A stretch of 64,000 bases of DNA, from positions 1 to 64,000 of the forward strand of contig CP081303.1 of the NCBI GenBank assembly GCA_019720755.1, given 5' to 3'. Source of the stretch: Prolixibacteraceae bacterium (GTDB taxonomy: Bacteria > Bacteroidota > Bacteroidia > Bacteroidales > Prolixibacteraceae). Shown in pieces: positions 54,101 to 63,139 of the stretch (positions within the stretch are counted from its first letter, which is position 1; every line of letters begins with the position of its first letter). A program made the position numbers and the translations under genes. The notes under the pieces were generated by a model. The model saw only the letters and a list, made by a program, of their open reading frames with translations, had not been told where the DNA came from and did not search any database.

Positions 54101-55507
54101 AATCTCTTTGTAAGAAAAATTTTGATCAAATAATTGAGACACTTCACTGACTGAACTACCAATATATTCTATTATATCTTGGTGATTAAAATCATACTGC
54201 TGAAACACTCTATGTAAAATATAATGAACAAAAGATGTAGCATTGAAATCGATACACCCCTTATTTAGATACAAAAAATCAAGTATAACACTCCGTAAAG
54301 ATCGAGAGAATATTTGTTCATTACCTTCAATGTGAAATTTTGAATTCATCAAGACCGCTTGTTCGTAACACTTTGAAATAAACGGATAGAGCATTTCAAA
54401 CTGATGCTGAATAAAAAAAACGAAATAACACTCTTTCAACTCAGATACAAAACAAAAACGAACATCTGCATAGACAAAATAATAATCTAATAAATCGATT
54501 AAGTCCTTGATTTGATGACGGACCAATTGCATCCATGCTTTTTTGAATAATATAAAATCCTTATTTCTACCTAGTAAGAAAGACTCAACACAACGTAAGT
54601 CCTCCTGGTCATTTACATATTCAGTGAGAGGAGAAGCAAGGTCCTCATGTGATATTTCAACTAAAATATTCACCAATTTAGCATCCGTATTTTGTAGCGT
54701 AGTATTATTTTCAAGCTCTTTACTAAAAGATGATATCACCATCCAATAATCCAAGTTATAGTGTTGTGATATTTGGTGTAAATTATATTTAACAAAAGTC
54801 TTTTTATTAAAGAAGCTCCCTCTTTCAACCAATAAGTATGTAAAAATAAAATCCCATTTTACTATGGACATATTTATAGGAGTCGGTGTCTCTATTTGGT
54901 CAAGATGCGTGGCATATCTTTTGATAAACACACCCTCTACAGGCTCTAATATATCCACTGTCTTTTCTAACTCTTTTTCTTCAAACTGTCGAACCAAACG
55001 TTTTCTAAGGCATATATTATATTGTCCATAATATCTCAACCATCTTTCAAATAAATTTGAATGATGATATAAGACCTCTAAAATTACATCATTCAAAGAA
55101 ACATAATTTGACACACCTCTCCAGCGCATTAAACCACCTAGTAAGAATTGACATAATAATTGCAGATAAACTTTACTTGTATCTATTTCTACAACACCAT
55201 TCTTTTGATAGTTTGAACTATCAGAAAGAATCTTCATTAATTGCTTTCCAAGCTCTTTTTTATATATACTGACAAAATCATCTTGGAAATCTTTTATTGA
55301 AAAGCCTCCGAGATCTATTTCTAACCTATCTATTTGAAAAGTAGATTCAGAATTGGCAAGTTTAGAAAAAATTTCATCAGTCATCGCAATAATCTTCTTC
55401 GCAACAAGATTAGAGAGAAGCGGCTGAATTTCTAAGGCATTTTCCTTACTTTGACAATGAATATCGAACTTCAAAGTTTGAACCTTATGAATATTTCTAC
55501 CTATCAT
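51158..55507 (-). CDS. Contractile injection system tape-measure protein with tandem modules
   Basis: A 1449-residue protein of the CIS tape-measure family (Afp14-like). The N-terminus (IHKVQTLKFDIHC..., FQIDRLEIDLGGF at 57-69) and the C-terminal NAGLVLLAPFFPLLFERLG (about 1290) are family hallmarks. Between them, modules of 188-189 residues recur. Each starts FLLG or FLIG (residues 121, 310, 499, 687, 875, with a weaker FFTYG at 1054), continues with K/Q-x-AW, LLxYYLxxxDVRxxFxxxL, and ends with VILDFLYxNRG and FVxYxLxQxA. The family is thought to set tube length. The gene overlaps the preceding baseplate gene by 11 bases. Confidence 0.9.
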   Translation of the reverse strand: MIGRNIHKVQTLKFDIHCQSKENALEIQPLLSNLVAKKIIAMTDEIFSKLANSESTFQIDRLEIDLGGFSIKDFQDDFVSIYKKELGKQLMKILSDSSNYQKNGVVEIDTSKVYLQLLCQFLLGGLMRWRGVSNYVSLNDVILEVLYHHSNLFERWLRYYGQYNICLRKRLVRQFEEKELEKTVDILEPVEGVFIKRYATHLDQIETPTPINMSIVKWDFIFTYLLVERGSFFNKKTFVKYNLHQISQHYNLDYWMVISSFSKELENNTTLQNTDAKLVNILVEISHEDLASPLTEYVNDQEDLRCVESFLLGRNKDFILFKKAWMQLVRHQIKDLIDLLDYYFVYADVRFCFVSELKECYFVFFIQHQFEMLYPFISKCYEQAVLMNSKFHIEGNEQIFSRSLRSVILDFLYLNKGCIDFNATSFVHYILHRVFQQYDFNHQDIIEYIGSSVSEVSQLFDQNFSYKEIVSSFTSDLASKNYKRAEIKEQDPIELVVAFLIGNHNDRLKFRKAWQDLYDNHIIFLIDLLNYYLRHDDIRHRFVFILDEEYFISLIRMSFNKKAQLVICFYQQVILVISRMKDVMFTHSFSQKVRQVILDFFYSSHGDVNFHEKSFVRLSLQQIAYKNDIAYQALLQSLCDEFNVNTLGTSSSISLKKNLNNILKEDIFGAEDHNVCLRIPLYEITSFLLGINKNVKIFVNGWQTLENDHIEVLKDLLGYYLRYPDVRYRFIYSLNKEFFVSLIQLVFPSESPFILDYYETIIRMNSILDKKRNIRLFSFSVAHVILDSLWQNRGSFNHKRFIRYNLKQMARQCDMEYSEVIQSVKMKIGVSSCDPVSNIEIELGNVLFDILVEDHALFQNREECIQVWFDVVVSFLLGKEDNILLFQKAWEGLLNGQMKLLQEIFEYYLPYPNVRHCFAYNLESDHFLVLIYSQFKTESQFIKEYYEQVIHTSFIVGDSVEDHAFAQSVRHTVLDFLYLNRGSKFNDKEFVHYTLQKLAHHHNKRFHDLLDIFYHELLRLNVHGHLKYVSQLLVEISYEIESPLKDDVSEIITFFTYGYVYGKDRDSILRMLLHLQNNKEQWTRWIAYLRQKEWLIERICLSLYEDELNDFIINLLKNEYGSESESTVTYLLKKIMKRSLRYRCIKYVFYTKVIIALVKKEEIILNDSINLLPLEKLSNDQIFNLLLFYNRSNLIQFKELICWIIFHKKDLLVEWFVCDKYSSLLIDEIVRSIPETEKLRFIKCVEKRQMPMIEKEEIIRKLNRPKLQVREVDTSSFEEEFFTENIYISNAGLVLLAPFFPLLFERLGFLSKQVFSGKEQAEKAIHILQYLVNGCCRSPEYTLVLNKQLCGVKTGKPIIKEYQMNKEELKITEGLLKHVISTWRGLGKTSIEGFKESFLQRDGVLDLKDNAWYLRVEAKPYDMLLDVCPWSFRTIKYPWMDRVIYIDWR

Positions 55508-57890
55508 ATTTTCTTAGTATTTCTACTATTTCTCTTGATATTTCATCTAGTTTTTTTTGATTTTTGTCTTTTCGTTTCAATTCGAACCACAAATGGTATA
55601 GATCTTGAAACTTGTCTATCTGTTTATCTTCAAGCCAATAAAAATGAGGTAAGATATGTGCAGGCAAATTATACTGTACCGTCTCCTCAACCAATTTACG
55701 AAACTCAATATGACTAAATCGGCTACTCCAATTTGGGAAGACAAAACTTACTTGATGGGAGAATCTAGTCAATTGTGTCGTATTTAACACTTCCTGCGGT
55801 CTTAACAAGATATTATCAATCATTGTCACACCTTCACTTCCTCTATTTATTTTTATCAGGAAATATCTTAATCGGTTAATTTGTTCGATCGCAGTCTTTA
55901 TCTTATTATAATTATGAAGGATAAGCCACTCTGAGTCATTTGGTTTTTTAAATACTACCACATAATCTCTCTCATTCTTTAATTTCCCCAAACGATAATT
56001 ATCTAGGAATACTCCATTTATAAGAAAATCGACCTCTAACACCCCATCTCGATAGAACACAATATCATCAAACAACTCTTTTTCCTTTTCTTCAGACAAT
56101 ACCTCCGGAATACCAATAAGTGGAATACCCAAGAACTTTTCGTCAACGACCTCATTAGAGATATACTTCTTTTCGTCAACCTCTTCTGAAACATTTAGGT
56201 ATGACTTAATAGGAATAGATTTACTAGAATCATGAAGTTTCATACCATATCTTCGAAGGATATCAGTATATCTCTTTCCTTCATAATCTTCAATATCTAA
56301 AAGCAAGCGTATCTTTTGTAAGATTGCGGGGCTATTGATTTCAGACAAAGGTTGGGTATAATCAAGCGTGCTCGCTTTATCTCGATTCAAAGGAATAATA
56401 TTCTTTAAGAAATTTTGTTTCCGTTCAATCAATTTCTCCTCAACCTCTAAATGTGAATAATAGAAGTTGAACTGAGACAAGAGGTTCTCTGAGAATGATT
56501 CGCCATGTAAGGATAATAGAAAATCCAAAAAACGATTGGCACGATCAAAATGATTTATATCGGACTCTTGATGTTCACACCTCAACAAACCTTCTATTCC
56601 AGGAATGGAATACAAGCTATCATTATAATATGTTCTATTATTGGTATTAGATATATTGAACAAAGAGGATAGATGTTCTGTTTGTTTAAAGAAATTTGCC
56701 AAAATACGATCAAAAAAAAGTAGGTATCCTCTTAACTGTTCCGTTTCTGCAAATCTTTTATCTCCAATAGGAAAAGCATTTAATAATCCATAGACTGCAG
56801 GAAAATGATTTTGTATTGAATGATAATCACCAAAAGATAATACATTCCCTTTGATCGGTGTACTGATATTTTCAATATCTTCCATCATATTTCGAAGGCC
56901 AAAATAGGATGCTCTCAATCGCTGGTAATATTTATTAATTCTTTTTGGATCAAGTATAAGTGTTTTTCCTCCCTTAGTCATTTTCACCGTGAGATCTTGC
57001 ACTGTTTTAGGCAAAATTAACAACGAGCTTTTGTTTTTCTCAACAGGCATTCTATCAACATAAAACACATCACCTCTTCTCAACTTCAAATGGTTGATAC
57101 CAACAACACCTTTAATCTGCTGTACTGCTGCAAACATTTCATGCATTTGAATCTCTTTCGGTTTAGGTTGAAGTTGATTATCATCAATACACCCACACTC
57201 CAATGCCACACCACTTAATATCTGATCTAGACTTTTTTCACCTTTTCTTCCATGATAGGAAGAATAAGCAATTCCTGGGAACAAAAGCATAGCACACTCA
57301 AAATAAATTCTTGCAACGATATTATTCACATGTAAAGTATCGTCCACCTCTATTTCAGCATATAATTCGACTCCCTCCATTTCTAAGATAGAGACATCTA
57401 AGATATCTTCTCCAAGGTTTCTATTCTTCAAAAAGACCTCTCGTGCTTTATCACATATTTCTTTCTCTCTGCCCTCAAATCTACTGAAGATATCCATCTC
57501 TATTGAGAATAAACCAGTATGTTTATAATGATTAACCCAAACATTATAAACTCCAGGTACTTGGTCATAAATAATCTTTCTGTAATCTTTTTCCGTAATT
57601 GGTGCAGTAGGAAATACCTGAATAGGTGCATATAGACCTATCTGGTCTAAATGGATATCACCATGACTATCAGACAACAGATCGACTACACCAAAACGAC
57701 TTATATATAACATTTCAGTAATAGCATAGCAGACCTGTTCTAATACCGTAATACCAGGATCGTGCAGGTTATAATCAGTCCATCGATTCCCTGAGAGTTG
57801 TTGAATAAGCTCTATGCCTCTCTGTTTCAACGACTCTAATGACACTTCATCGACAGGTCTATCTTTGGTTATATATATTGAATCAGTCAT
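55497..57890 (-). CDS. eCIS baseplate protein (Afp12-like)
   Basis: A 797-residue baseplate wedge component. Near the N-terminus it has WTDYNLHDPGITVLE (37-51), the phrase shared by eCIS baseplate proteins. The rest holds mixed alpha/beta domains without a simple motif. It probably binds the larger baseplate protein from 58740-62258 to form the wedge around the spike. It starts 7 bases after the fibre-like gene and overlaps the tape-measure start. Confidence 0.85.
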   Translation of the reverse strand: MTDSIYITKDRPVDEVSLESLKQRGIELIQQLSGNRWTDYNLHDPGITVLEQVCYAITEMLYISRFGVVDLLSDSHGDIHLDQIGLYAPIQVFPTAPITEKDYRKIIYDQVPGVYNVWVNHYKHTGLFSIEMDIFSRFEGREKEICDKAREVFLKNRNLGEDILDVSILEMEGVELYAEIEVDDTLHVNNIVARIYFECAMLLFPGIAYSSYHGRKGEKSLDQILSGVALECGCIDDNQLQPKPKEIQMHEMFAAVQQIKGVVGINHLKLRRGDVFYVDRMPVEKNKSSLLILPKTVQDLTVKMTKGGKTLILDPKRINKYYQRLRASYFGLRNMMEDIENISTPIKGNVLSFGDYHSIQNHFPAVYGLLNAFPIGDKRFAETEQLRGYLLFFDRILANFFKQTEHLSSLFNISNTNNRTYYNDSLYSIPGIEGLLRCEHQESDINHFDRANRFLDFLLSLHGESFSENLLSQFNFYYSHLEVEEKLIERKQNFLKNIIPLNRDKASTLDYTQPLSEINSPAILQKIRLLLDIEDYEGKRYTDILRRYGMKLHDSSKSIPIKSYLNVSEEVDEKKYISNEVVDEKFLGIPLIGIPEVLSEEKEKELFDDIVFYRDGVLEVDFLINGVFLDNYRLGKLKNERDYVVVFKKPNDSEWLILHNYNKIKTAIEQINRLRYFLIKINRGSEGVTMIDNILLRPQEVLNTTQLTRFSHQVSFVFPNWSSRFSHIEFRKLVEETVQYNLPAHILPHFYWLEDKQIDKFQDLYHLWFELKRKDKNQKKLDEISREIVEILRKYDR

Positions 57891-57896
57891 TACAAA

Positions 57897-58592
57897 TTAT
57901 TCCATAAAATGATTTTCCCACAAACAAGCGATATTATATTTAATTGTACATCCAACACCATAATTGGTTTGTGTTTTTATAGCCAAAGAGAAGTTGTAAT
58001 GCTCTCCACACCTCCTAAATTTCACTTTAATTCGACGAAACCAACCCCTGTACATAGCCTGCGTATAACGTATTTTGTTCCTTTTATTGAATGCAGTTGT
58101 TGCAATCACATGTGCCATCACATATTTCTTTTGTTTATTGGTTGCACCAGCCATTATTTCATATGCATGACAACCATCCAAGTTTGTCATAATATCGTGC
58201 CATTGGCCATCTGCGGGGACTTCTCCAAAAGCATAATTCCCTATTCGACCTCTTGAGACGATTAAATTATTTGTAACCATCTCAGGAACATTTCGATCTT
58301 CTGATATATCAGCAAAAGTAGTACTACTACCACTTATTCCAGAAATATTCAGTTTCTTCTTTTGCATTCGACAACTCCATACCACTTCATCATCATCCAT
58401 TCTTTTAATAAATTCGATCATCTCATCGCTATTGACTTTGGGGGCGACTTTTAAGCCGACCTTACGTGTTTGCTCATAAACGTCATCAACCAAATTTTCG
58501 CATGAATCTATCAAATCTGCAAAATGTTCTTCTGTAGGTCTTTTCCCTTTGTTAAAATATTTTTTTAGTGTTTCTCTATTACGTCTTGCCAT
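57897..58592 (-). CDS. Small eCIS-associated protein, possible fibre or receptor-binding protein
   Basis: A 231-residue protein lodged between the two baseplate genes. Residues 1-45 (RRNRETLKKYFNKGKRPTEE and on) form a helical segment of the kind that begins many Bacteroidota phage and CIS tail-fibre proteins. Residues ~100-231 look beta-rich with a Gly/Asn/Tyr composition, like a compact receptor-binding head. No trimeric shaft repeats are present, so it is shorter than Afp13. The role is inferred from position and N-terminus. Chaperone or baseplate accessory is also possible. Confidence 0.6.
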   Translation of the reverse strand: MARRNRETLKKYFNKGKRPTEEHFADLIDSCENLVDDVYEQTRKVGLKVAPKVNSDEMIEFIKRMDDDEVVWSCRMQKKKLNISGISGSSTTFADISEDRNVPEMVTNNLIVSRGRIGNYAFGEVPADGQWHDIMTNLDGCHAYEIMAGATNKQKKYVMAHVIATTAFNKRNKIRYTQAMYRGWFRRIKVKFRRCGEHYNFSLAIKTQTNYGVGCTIKYNIACLWENHFME

Positions 58593-58739
58593 AATAATAA
58601 TGTATAAATTACCAGTACTTTTTTGCTAACATAACTTCATCTACACCACACGTTACCACTTCCCTCACCAACACAACAGATGACATAGGTTCTCATGAAG
58701 AATATATGTTTCAATACACTTTATTTAATTCAAAATCAT

Positions 58740-61700
58740 TTACTCTATGATAAAAGAATCTTGAATGTCTAGATCACTAATACCTGTTATATTTGCATCA
58801 ATCACCTGATCCGAATCAGTCACAGAGATGTCATGATGATGAGCCGACACCAAAATTCCCCAAGGCACAGATGGCGTCATCTTTTCATTATGTGTCATTA
58901 CACTATCTGTAACAAAATACTCTCCATTATCTAGGCATGTAATTTTAATAGTAGAGAAATCAGTAACAAAAGACACAAAATCTAAATCATGGATAAAGCC
59001 TATAATATCTTCCATCTTTATATCTTTATCAAAACCTGGTTCTCCTAATTTACTGACAGACCAACTGCTAAGTAATTTTATTAACTCTTCGTTCAATAAT
59101 TTCACAAAATGTCCATTACGAAGAGGAGAGACAAACTTGACAGCACAACGAATATAGATATGTTCATATATCGGGTTACGTACATGAATCAATACTTGTG
59201 GAGGAGCAATCGTTTTGATATACCTTTCAATTTCTTTTAATTGTGAAAAAGTCAGCAGTGGTAGATCAGTATTATTCTCTACTGCATTGGGTTGACCAAT
59301 CGCAACAATCAATATATTTCCAGGCTTCTCTGATCCTTCAGAATTATAATGAGGGAAACATTTCACTTTATACACGTGTGAAAATTTCTTCAATATCAAT
59401 CGTTCATAATCCCAAACAGTGATTGCACGGCCTTTATGAACTAACTGCTCACTGATACGCACCCTCACGTCTTTTTTCTCTTCACGTGGCCTTCCACCAA
59501 AGCTTCTCAGAGGTTGAGTTACACTTTCCAGCTCATAGATATTTGGTTTTGCCTTATTGATTGAGAAAGCGGGCAACCCATCTCTTAATTGACTACACAC
59601 TTCTCCCTCTAACCATTTCACAGAAAAAGCCTGGAAGAGTACTTTTTCAACTGCTTCAATCTGCGAAAAACTATCATTCACTGAAACACGCACCCAAAAA
59701 CATTCATCATTAAAAAGTTTGCTATCTCCATCCACATGTGCAGGAATATGGAGTTTTACAATACCAGAATTTGTAAAATGGTGTGTTTGATCTTGTAGGA
59801 GCATCGATTGATCCATCGGTTTCCATATTTTATTATCCAAGTAATGCCAATACAGTGCCCCATATTCGTTTATATTGTTGTACAAAACCGTCTGATTGAT
59901 ACAGAACAGAATATTAAGATAAGACAAAGGTGCCACACTTTTTATTCCAATAAAAAGTGTCGAGTCATAAACAACAGGAACAATCAGATGAGGCAATCTT
60001 CTCTCCTTTCTTTCCACCACATCGACTTCTCCCCAATTATTAAAATGATAAAAACGTTCTCTATCCTTTGAGTTGATCTTAGTTTTCGAAACATAAGAAA
60101 GTTCTATTCTTTTACACTCAGGGGTAAATGGTTCTTTAGGAAGATCTACCTTCTTTCCTATTTTCGTTCTCGCATTGTGAAGAAAGCTCTCGGAAAGCAG
60201 AAGTGGATATTGTTTGTGTCCGAATCCCATTGAAGGAGAAACTAATTCTAACTTAAAGAAACCAAACGAACTATTCAAATGAGAGCCATAATCCTCTTGA
60301 TTCAAGACGGTCGTATTGTTCCCCTTCCAATTGAATTCTGTGGTTACAAATCTACTTCTATCAGACATCTCAATACGATATTGATTTATTTCGGTCTCAA
60401 ACAACGACTTTGCCTCTTCTTTATGATACCATTCATACTCATCCAACCGACTAAACCTACATTGAAACGAATCGTTCTCGATTATTTCAGGATACTCTTT
60501 ATAATATTGATCTATTCCTCCTTTTACAATACCTATATTATTCCAATGGATATCGATAACCACTTGTAAATTCTTTTTGTAAAGCAGTTCAAAAGAACCA
60601 ATTACCACAGACGAGTGCAACAAAGGAACTACGCCAAGGAAATCAAAAGGAGAAGTCAGATCCATCTCTCCCTGATTGTTCTTTACCAACAGGTCCGTTA
60701 AACCATTTGCCACGACTTTTATCTCAAGAAATTCTAACACCAAGAGCTCTAAAAGGGGATATACAGATATGAATGAATTGTCAATCAAAGAGAACTTAAC
60801 TGCGGGATGTTTTATATTAAAACCACGACCATGAATTTCAGAACAAAATGGGACAATAGCAGGAGTACTAGCAGGGCATTCTAACTCTATTTCGACAAAC
60901 ATAGATTCTCCATCATCTACCCCTTTTGTATATCTCACATGATGATGACTCAACGCAATCCACCCCTCTTCAGCAGTTGCTTCTACCAAAAACGATTTTA
61001 CAAATATCTCTTCAATGAAATCATCTTGCTGATAATTCCCTCTGACTCTTTGAACCTCTGACAAGAACCTACGGTACGATTCTATCGTAAAAACAAACTG
61101 AATCGTAATATTTCTATTTCCTTCCCTTAGTAACAATATTTCATCTGCTACTAGAAAACCATTCACAGGTTTTATTGGCTTAGATCCATCCATAGTCAGC
61201 TTTTCTAACTCTATGGTTTCAAAGCGTTGGGAAGGTTCGATCTCTTCTTTTCGAACCAATCGTTGTCTATATAGATGTTCTACCTTTGCGCGATTGAGAG
61301 ACACCTCTTCTGTTGTATAATAAATCCACCTCTCATCATCTGTCGCAAACCGTGTCCCTTGTGGAATAGTAACATGATCCACATTTCTCTTTAGTACTAC
61401 ACTCAAAAAAGCACTATCAGGAGTAGACAAAAATGGTTTCACCTGCAATACTTCATCATAATAAAAATTTTGTAGTCGTTCAGTGAATTTATTCAACTCT
61501 TTCTGAGGATATTCATACAATCTCAAGAAGGTCACAAACAACCCAATATGAGCAGCATGGTTTTGCGACGACAAAGACTCTTTTATGGCTTTAGGAGCAA
61601 TTTTTTTTAAAAAATTAATGGTATTATAGAGAAGATAAAAGATATATTTTAAGTCAGATTGAATCAAAAACTCATCCACTAATTGATCCAATTTGGAAGG

Positions 61701-62258
61701 AATACCTTGTTTCTGACTACGGATCTCTTTCTCTAAAAGAATTAAAGCTTTACGCTCATGATACACCAATGCATCCCAATCTACATCAAGCGCTACAAAT
61801 TCGGGGATTTGCAAGATTGTCTCCTTCATCTTTTGAATAATATTCCCCAATATACTCCCCAAAGTATTCAAAACAACTTCAGCCATTTCACTATTAAAGC
61901 TATATTCACAAACGACAAGTTTTGAATGCCAATGAATAACTTGTCGGGACAACTCATAAACAAATCGTAATGAGTAATGAAGTTTCTGCTCTCCATTCAC
62001 GATACTATGTTCTTGGAGACTTTTCAAAAACTTTTCTTCAAGAAGTTTGACATCATAAGTTATGATGTCCACGAAGGTGAATAGTTCATCAGATTCCCAA
62101 AAATCAGACCAAACTTCCTTATCTGAGAATATTACATCTTTAGAGAATTGCAATGTTTCGGATAACAATTGTTCAAAACTGTGCTCATCAGGTACGATCC
62201 TATTGGGATCGAAGACTTGATGTCTATGTCTTTGATTTGTTCCATCTCGTTTTAGCAT
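58740..62258 (-). CDS. eCIS large baseplate J-like protein (Afp11-like)
   Basis: From ATG 62258 this is a 1172-residue protein (a TTG three codons upstream extends the frame). It builds the baseplate wedge. Diagnostic segments: SAFLSVVLKRNVDHVTIPQG-like entry to the jelly-roll (about 285-305), and SEQLVHKGRAITVWDYERLI followed by FSHVYKVKCFPHY, a hallmark of eCIS baseplate J proteins. The C-terminal PPQVLIHVRNPIYEHIYIRC matches the gp6/J arm. It lies 38 bases after the gp25-like gene; 147 bases separate it from the fibre-like gene. Confidence 0.9.
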   Translation of the reverse strand: MLKRDGTNQRHRHQVFDPNRIVPDEHSFEQLLSETLQFSKDVIFSDKEVWSDFWESDELFTFVDIITYDVKLLEEKFLKSLQEHSIVNGEQKLHYSLRFVYELSRQVIHWHSKLVVCEYSFNSEMAEVVLNTLGSILGNIIQKMKETILQIPEFVALDVDWDALVYHERKALILLEKEIRSQKQGIPSKLDQLVDEFLIQSDLKYIFYLLYNTINFLKKIAPKAIKESLSSQNHAAHIGLFVTFLRLYEYPQKELNKFTERLQNFYYDEVLQVKPFLSTPDSAFLSVVLKRNVDHVTIPQGTRFATDDERWIYYTTEEVSLNRAKVEHLYRQRLVRKEEIEPSQRFETIELEKLTMDGSKPIKPVNGFLVADEILLLREGNRNITIQFVFTIESYRRFLSEVQRVRGNYQQDDFIEEIFVKSFLVEATAEEGWIALSHHHVRYTKGVDDGESMFVEIELECPASTPAIVPFCSEIHGRGFNIKHPAVKFSLIDNSFISVYPLLELLVLEFLEIKVVANGLTDLLVKNNQGEMDLTSPFDFLGVVPLLHSSVVIGSFELLYKKNLQVVIDIHWNNIGIVKGGIDQYYKEYPEIIENDSFQCRFSRLDEYEWYHKEEAKSLFETEINQYRIEMSDRSRFVTTEFNWKGNNTTVLNQEDYGSHLNSSFGFFKLELVSPSMGFGHKQYPLLLSESFLHNARTKIGKKVDLPKEPFTPECKRIELSYVSKTKINSKDRERFYHFNNWGEVDVVERKERRLPHLIVPVVYDSTLFIGIKSVAPLSYLNILFCINQTVLYNNINEYGALYWHYLDNKIWKPMDQSMLLQDQTHHFTNSGIVKLHIPAHVDGDSKLFNDECFWVRVSVNDSFSQIEAVEKVLFQAFSVKWLEGEVCSQLRDGLPAFSINKAKPNIYELESVTQPLRSFGGRPREEKKDVRVRISEQLVHKGRAITVWDYERLILKKFSHVYKVKCFPHYNSEGSEKPGNILIVAIGQPNAVENNTDLPLLTFSQLKEIERYIKTIAPPQVLIHVRNPIYEHIYIRCAVKFVSPLRNGHFVKLLNEELIKLLSSWSVSKLGEPGFDKDIKMEDIIGFIHDLDFVSFVTDFSTIKITCLDNGEYFVTDSVMTHNEKMTPSVPWGILVSAHHHDISVTDSDQVIDANITGISDLDIQDSFIIE

Positions 62259-62296
62259 GTATTTCAAAACATTTAATATATACTCAGAGTACTATC

Positions 62297-62704
62297 CTAC
62301 AAATCCGTTCCTTCCAATAGATAAAATGGATAGACAATATTATTTCGAGTGTTTGTCATATTCACCACATAATAGACTTGAATAACCAAACAGCCTTGAG
62401 GAATATTAGACCGATCAAACACAATCTTGTCTACCTTAATTCGAGGCTCAAAAAACAATATTGCAGAACGTATCATATCTTCCATTTCTGACAACACATT
62501 TCCATCCATAGTTTCAAAAGCCATCTTTTTTATTCTACAGCCATATTCAGGATGCATCACTCGCTCTCCAGGAGAGGTAGAGAGAAGAACCATTAAACTC
62601 TCTTTTATATCTTCTTCTGCGGTGACGGTCTTCACTTGGTGCGTAGACCGATCAAAAGAGATTGGAAATTTCCAACCCGTACCCAAAAAATTATCTCCAT
62701 TCAT
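62297..62704 (-). CDS. gp25/GPW-like baseplate protein (Afp9-like)
   Basis: A 135-residue lysozyme-like-fold baseplate component of the GPW_gp25 family, which joins the sheath start to the wedge. Motifs: ESLMVLLSTSPGERVMHPEYG (first 20 residues quoted region 36-56) and the C-terminal PRIKVDKI. I use ATG 62704; a GTG one codon upstream also opens the frame. It follows the PAAR gene by 34 bases. Confidence 0.92.
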   Translation of the reverse strand: MNGDNFLGTGWKFPISFDRSTHQVKTVTAEEDIKESLMVLLSTSPGERVMHPEYGCRIKKMAFETMDGNVLSEMEDMIRSAILFFEPRIKVDKIVFDRSNIPQGCLVIQVYYVVNMTNTRNNIVYPFYLLEGTDL

Positions 62705-62738
62705 CACATTTTCTGTTTGCTATGCTAACATACATCTC

Positions 62739-63041
62739 TTATCCTCCAATCAATACCGTCGGACAACCCAATACAATACAACCTCCATGAGCGGTAGTAT
62801 CTCCCATACGAGCAGCTGGTTTTCCGCCAATCATCACCGTCATAGATCCTTTAATAATAGAATCAGGAGGTCCAACACATACACAATTATCCCCTACTAC
62901 GGCTGCGGGCATTTTACCTATCAACACAGTAGAAACTCCTGGACCAATAACAGGTCCTCCTACATGTGGTATTGGAGGTAGTCCCGGTGTTTGCATCGGA
63001 CAAGTGTGCATATCTGTTATTCTTGCAGCAGGATTTCCCAT
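62739..63041 (-). CDS. PAAR-domain spike tip protein (Afp10-like)
   Basis: A 100-residue PAAR protein that caps the VgrG-like spike with a metal-stabilised point. Tandem turns read NPAARITDMHTCPM, GPGVSTVLIGKMPAAVVGD, KGSMTVMIGGKPAARMGDTT and CIVLGCPTVLIGG. Conserved His and Cys residues (HTCP, AHGGC) would bind the metal. There is no C-terminal toxin extension, so it is a plain tip. It lies 98 bases after the spike gene; that gap holds an imperfect hairpin. Confidence 0.94.
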   Translation of the reverse strand: MGNPAARITDMHTCPMQTPGLPPIPHVGGPVIGPGVSTVLIGKMPAAVVGDNCVCVGPPDSIIKGSMTVMIGGKPAARMGDTTAHGGCIVLGCPTVLIGG

Positions 63042-63139
63042 AACAAAACTTTTATTCTCCTGACAAGAAGGAGAGAATAGTTAATTTTTTATTTATTTTT
63101 CACTTCTATCTGAAATACAATGCAGCGATGTAAATACAA

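Noticed and set aside
62427-62981. 184-codon rightward frame opposite gp25 and PAAR genes
   Set aside because: It is an antisense shadow rich in Ser/Thr/His; the leftward gp25 and PAAR frames have clear family motifs.
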